Assembly: GCA_900545725.1 (NCBI GenBank)
Contig: URAI01000002.1
Span: 1-64,000 of the forward strand
Length of the DNA: 64,000 bases
Reading direction: 5' to 3'
Origin: an uncultured Eubacterium sp.
GTDB lineage: Bacteria; Bacillota; Clostridia; Lachnospirales; Lachnospiraceae
Positions 60,515 through 64,000 of the stretch are shown piece by piece (positions within the stretch are counted from its first letter, which is position 1; each line of letters starts with the position of its first letter). The position numbers were made by a program, and so were the translations under genes. Under the pieces are notes generated by a model that saw nothing but the letters and a program-made list of their open reading frames with translations, was not told the DNA's origin and did not search any database.

Positions 60515-61540
60515 ATGGAAAAGAAAAATCTTGACTGGGCTAATCTTGGATTCGGTTATATCAAGACTGATAAAAGATTTGTAGCAAATTATAAAGATGG
60601 AGCATGGGATGATGGTGTTATCACAGAAGATGATAAGGTAGTTATCAGCGAATGTGCAGGTGTATTACAGTATGCACAGACATGCTTTGAAGGAATGAAA
60701 GCATATACAACAGAAGATGGAAGAATTGTAATTTTCCGTCCTGACCTTAATGCACAGAGAATGGAAGATTCAGCAAGAAGACTTGAGATGCCGGTATTTC
60801 CTAAGGAAAGATTCGTACAGGCAGTTAATGATGTAGTTAAGGCTAATGAAGCATGGGTGCCTCCTTTTGGTTCAGGTGCTACACTTTATATCCGTCCATA
60901 TATGTTTGGAAGCAATCCTGTAATCGGTGTTAAGCCTGCTGATGAATATCAGTTCAGAATACTTGTTACACCTGTTGGCCCTTATTTTAAGGGCGGTGCT
61001 AAGCCAATTACAATTAAGGTATCAGATTTCGATAGAGCAGCTCCTCATGGTACAGGACATATCAAAGCCGGTCTTAACTATGCGATGAGCCTGCATGCTA
61101 TTGTAACAGCACATGAAGAAGGTTTTGCTGAGAATATGTATCTTGATGCAGCAACAAGAACTAAGGTAGAAGAGACAGGTGGAGCTAACTTCATCTTCAT
61201 CACTAAGGATGGTAAGCTTGTAACACCTAAGTCAGACAGTATATTACCTTCAATCACACGTCGTTCAATCATGTATGTTGCTGAGAAGTATCTTGGAATG
61301 GAAGTTGAACACAGAGAAGTATACTTTGATGAAGTTAAGGATTTTGCTGAATGTGGTCTTTGTGGTACAGCAGCGGTTATCTCACCTGTTGGTAAGATTG
61401 TTAATCACGGTGAGGAGATTAACTTCCCAAGTGGTATGGATGAGATGGGACCTACAATCAAGAAGATTTATGATACATTAACAGGAATCCAGCAGTGCAA
61501 GATTGAAGCACCTGAAGGATGGATTCACGAAGTTAAGTAA
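60515..61540 (+). CDS. ilvE: Branched-chain amino acid aminotransferase
   Basis: 341 residues of the class IV PLP family. VLQYAQTCFEGMKAY, RPDLNAQRM, the PLP Lys in GHIKAGLNYAMSL (fold-type IV HxKxxN signature) and FITKDGKLVTPKSDSILPSITRRS (in parts) are complete. It catalyses the last step of Val, Leu and Ile synthesis. Start ATG 60515 with GGAAGG before it. Followed by a strong long hairpin. Confidence 0.96.
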   Translation: MEKKNLDWANLGFGYIKTDKRFVANYKDGAWDDGVITEDDKVVISECAGVLQYAQTCFEGMKAYTTEDGRIVIFRPDLNAQRMEDSARRLEMPVFPKERFVQAVNDVVKANEAWVPPFGSGATLYIRPYMFGSNPVIGVKPADEYQFRILVTPVGPYFKGGAKPITIKVSDFDRAAPHGTGHIKAGLNYAMSLHAIVTAHEEGFAENMYLDAATRTKVEETGGANFIFITKDGKLVTPKSDSILPSITRRSIMYVAEKYLGMEVEHREVYFDEVKDFAECGLCGTAAVISPVGKIVNHGEEINFPSGMDEMGPTIKKIYDTLTGIQQCKIEAPEGWIHEVK

Positions 61541-61560
61541 TAATGTATTATATTTATAGT

Positions 61561-61666
61561 TAAAATACATAAAGGGGTTGTTACAATACATGATATTGGA
61601 TACTGTATATTATTGCTGATATACAGTATCAGGTATTTTGAAATGTAACAGCTCCTTTTATATTTT
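61561..61666 (+). terminator. 106-bp near-palindromic terminator after ilvE
   Basis: TAAAATACAT-AAAGG pairs with CCTTT-TATATTTTA, GTTGTTACA with TGTAACAGC, and GATACTGTATA with TATACAGTATC at the tip. A T-rich stretch follows the arms. Confidence 0.8.
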
Positions 61667-61736
61667 ACACTAAAATCATCTTATGACGGATATTTTTACA
61701 GAATATTAAAATATTAAAGAACAGGAACGAAAAATT

Positions 61737-63065
61737 ATGTTATTTAGTAATAAGGATTTAAGAAAGCTTATAATTCCACTTATGTTTGAGCAGCTATTGG
61801 CTGTGAGCGTAGGTATGGTTGATACACTTATGGTATCACAGGCAGGAGAAGCTGCCATATCAGGTGTTGCACTTGTTGATAATATTAACAGGCTTATAAT
61901 ACAGGTAATGGCGGCACTTGCTACAGGTGGTGCGGTTGTATGCAGCCAGTATATAGGTAAGAAAGAGCAGGAAAAAGCGCAAAAATCAGGAGCACAGCTT
62001 GAAACGGTGCTTATTATATTTGCAGTGGCGATGATGATTATATCGCTTACCTGCACAAGACCTCTGCTTGGTGCGATATTCGGGCATGTTGAAGAGAGTG
62101 TTATGGAAAGTGCGATACTGTATTTTATGGTTACATCGGTATCATTTCCATTTTTAGGTTTATACAATGCAGGAGCTGCAATATTTAGAAGCACCGGTAA
62201 CAGTGCAATAAGTATGAAGATAAGTATTCTTATGAATATTATCAATGTTACCGGTAATGCAATATTTGTATTTGTATGCAAATGGGCTGTATTCGGCGTG
62301 GCGTTTGCAACACTTTTAAGCCGTGTTGCAGCCGGTTTTGCAATGACGGCGCTTGTGTGTGGAAAGACTAATCCTATAAGAATAAAGAGAATGTCAGAAT
62401 TTAAGCCGGACGGTGGAATTATAAGGAAAATACTTACAATCGGTATTCCAAGCGGTATTGAAAATGGTATGTTCCAGATTGGTAAATTATCTGTTACAAG
62501 TATGGTATCAACGTTTGGAACAGCGTCAATAGCAGCTAATTCAGTAGGATATACAATTATTGATTTTGCAAACATTCCCGGCTCTGCGATGGGACTTGCC
62601 CTCATTACCATAGTAGGACAATGTATAGGAGCAGGAGATAAACAACAGGCAGTATCATATACTAAGAAGATTATAAAGTTTGCCTATATCGGGGACTGGA
62701 TATGTAATATAGTATTATTTACATTTGCCGGAGCTATATCCGGTATATTTAACCTGTCAGCAGAAGCTCATTCGATTGCCATACTTATACTAAGATGTTT
62801 TAGTGTCACATCACTGTTTATCTGGCCATTGTCATTTACATTATCAAATGCATTAAGAGCTTCAGGAGATGTGACATTTACAATGCTTGTAAGTATATTT
62901 TCAATGTGGATATTCAGAGTTGGAAGCAGCTATTTCTTTGGAATAGTTATGGGACTTGGAGTGCTTGGTGTATGGATTGGAATGTTCGTAGACTGGGCGG
63001 CAAGGTCAGTTATGTTCGTGTGGAGATTTAAGAGTGGCAGATGGCTTAAAAAATCATTGGCATAA
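61737..63065 (+). CDS. MATE-family efflux transporter
   Basis: 442 residues with about twelve TM helices. It has the MATE pattern: LIIPLMFEQLLAVSVGMVDTLMVSQ in the first half and a matching IGIPSGIENGMFQIGKLSVTSMVSTFG in the second, in parts. It exports cationic compounds using Na+ or H+. Substrate unknown. A single gene with its own start (AGGAACG) after the ilvE terminator. Confidence 0.93.
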   Translation: MLFSNKDLRKLIIPLMFEQLLAVSVGMVDTLMVSQAGEAAISGVALVDNINRLIIQVMAALATGGAVVCSQYIGKKEQEKAQKSGAQLETVLIIFAVAMMIISLTCTRPLLGAIFGHVEESVMESAILYFMVTSVSFPFLGLYNAGAAIFRSTGNSAISMKISILMNIINVTGNAIFVFVCKWAVFGVAFATLLSRVAAGFAMTALVCGKTNPIRIKRMSEFKPDGGIIRKILTIGIPSGIENGMFQIGKLSVTSMVSTFGTASIAANSVGYTIIDFANIPGSAMGLALITIVGQCIGAGDKQQAVSYTKKIIKFAYIGDWICNIVLFTFAGAISGIFNLSAEAHSIAILILRCFSVTSLFIWPLSFTLSNALRASGDVTFTMLVSIFSMWIFRVGSSYFFGIVMGLGVLGVWIGMFVDWAARSVMFVWRFKSGRWLKKSLA

Positions 63066-63090
63066 TAAGTTATGTTGCCGGACTCATGCT

Positions 63091-63144
63091 TCTGACAGCG
63101 TAGTAAGTTATGTTTCATCTGACGGTGTAATAAGTTATGTTTCA
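63091..63144 (+). repeat. Two 27-bp tandem repeats after the MATE gene
   Basis: TCTGACAGCG-TAGTAAGTTATGTTTCA (63091-63117) is followed by TCTGACGGTG-TAATAAGTTATGTTTCA (63118-63144), differing at three bases. A partial copy with AATAAGTTATGTT overlaps the MATE stop codon region at 63063. No gene is seen between 63145 and 63327. Confidence 0.75.
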
Positions 63145-63327
63145 GGTTGACATATACATTTTATGGTAATATACTATGATATGCAGTTTTTAAAACTACA
63201 TATCACGGTTGTTTATATAGTGGATATCGCAAAGATTTCTACATGCTACAATCTTAATGATAATATAAAAAATTTACAATATTACAGATACATTTATTAT
63301 TGTGTCTGTGGAATGGAGAATAAGAAT

Positions 63328-64000
63328 ATGTCAGATATTAACGAGAGAATATGTATAGCAGGTGCCGGTCCTGCCGGACTTACAGCGGCTATGTATCTTG
63401 AGAAAAAAGGTTATAAGAATATTACTGTTTATGAGAAGTCAGACAGAGTCGGTGGTAAGTGTTACTCTCCTGAATATAAGGGTAAGAGATATGAGATGGG
63501 TGCCATGATGGGCTGCCCTACATATTATACCATAAAAGAGGTTATGGATTATATAGGAATGGGTCATCCTGCGGGACCTGCACTTGACAGGGAATTCAGG
63601 GATGAAAAGACGGGCGAGGTATTTAATCCTGTAGGAAAGCTTGAGAGCTTAAGTGTATTAAAACAGACTAAGAAGTTCTATAAGCTGCTTGATAAGAAGT
63701 ATCCTGGGGCTGCAAAGAATGGACATAAGGGAACAAGCACAGAACTGGGAGAAGACTTTGCATCACTTTGTGACAGATTTAAGACACCTAAGATTAAGAA
63801 GCTTATAATTAATCCATATACATCTTTTGGATATGGATATATGGATGAGGTTCCGGCAGCATATGTTGTCAAGTATCTTGATAAAGATACTCTTACGAAG
63901 TTCGTAACAAAGGATGATTTATGGTGTTGGAAAAATGGAACACAGCATATATGGGAGCTTCTTTCTGAAAAGCTTAACAGTAATATTAAACTTAATTCTG
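63328..64000 (+). CDS. FAD-dependent amine oxidase/NAD(P)-binding oxidoreductase (5' part, runs off the window)
   Basis: Open from ATG 63328 to the window edge (224 codons). It begins with the dinucleotide-binding motif ICIAGAGPAGLTAAMYLEKKG (in parts) and a second FAD motif VYEKSDRVGGKCYSPEYKG, typical of the amino-oxidase/protoporphyrinogen-oxidase-like family. RBS GGAG at 63315-63318. The C-terminal substrate domain lies outside the window, so the substrate cannot be assigned. Confidence 0.9.
   Translation, partial: MSDINERICIAGAGPAGLTAAMYLEKKGYKNITVYEKSDRVGGKCYSPEYKGKRYEMGAMMGCPTYYTIKEVMDYIGMGHPAGPALDREFRDEKTGEVFNPVGKLESLSVLKQTKKFYKLLDKKYPGAAKNGHKGTSTELGEDFASLCDRFKTPKIKKLIINPYTSFGYGYMDEVPAAYVVKYLDKDTLTKFVTKDDLWCWKNGTQHIWELLSEKLNSNIKLNS

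Overview
The window is a 64-kb piece of an AT-rich Firmicute chromosome. The gene content, the strong AGGAGG-type ribosome-binding sites and the large pectin-degrading protein point to the Lachnospiraceae. A pectinolytic Lachnospira/Eubacterium eligens-like gut anaerobe fits best. This is inferred from gene content and has not been checked by any database search.

Layout. 1-760: 3' end of a 23S rRNA gene, then tRNA-Asn, tRNA-Glu and tRNA-Cys, with no 5S gene between them. 1.0-6.4 kb: a lipoprotein, a sugar nucleotidyltransferase, a Wzz-like protein with a huge acidic tail, a P-loop-less relative of tyrosine kinases, a sirtuin and a DUF951 protein. 6.7-12.5 kb: rpsF-ssb-rpsR, then a structured non-coding stretch, then gdpP-rplI-dnaB. 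12.6-16.3 kb: a MecA-like adaptor, a two-gene operon of a Hanks-type kinase and a ParA-like protein, and a DUF1858 protein. 16.4-21.5 kb: 24-bp tandem repeats, a ferredoxin, a cell-wall amidase, Sua5, a small phosphatase, rpiB, a dCMP deaminase and a DUF402 protein. 21.8-29.3 kb: a complete F1Fo ATP synthase operon (atpZ-I-B-E-F-H-A-G-D-C) whose c subunit carries a Na+-type ligand set. 29.4-36.3 kb: ywmB, a methyltransferase, a large secreted protein and a class A penicillin-binding protein. 36.6-42 kb (minus strand): prs, a dnaC/dnaD helicase-loading pair behind a dense DnaA-box cluster, and murC. 42.5-45.3 kb: glgC-glgD and spoVG. 45.4-54.4 kb: a divergent AraC regulator and a 2593-residue secreted protein fusing a PL9 pectate lyase to a CE8 pectin methylesterase. 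54.7-64 kb: pth, mfd, an aldolase-like enzyme, ilvE, a MATE transporter and a flavin oxidoreductase that runs off the window.

How the parts work together. Most genes are housekeeping: translation, replication, energy, wall synthesis and glycogen. The accessory theme is pectin use: the AraC regulator probably senses a sugar and drives the PL9-CE8 protein through two identical 17-bp sites. Glycogen synthesis could store the carbon so gained.

The most unusual features are: a cluster of four perfect and three near-perfect DnaA boxes upstream of dnaD-dnaC; a roughly 330-nt promoter-to-start leader before gdpP with several hairpins and competing stems; the orphan kinase/ParA-like pair; and a set of long (80-110 bp) near-palindromes at the ends of transcription units. 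Start codons were moved from the longest ORF where a ribosome-binding site clearly favours an internal start.
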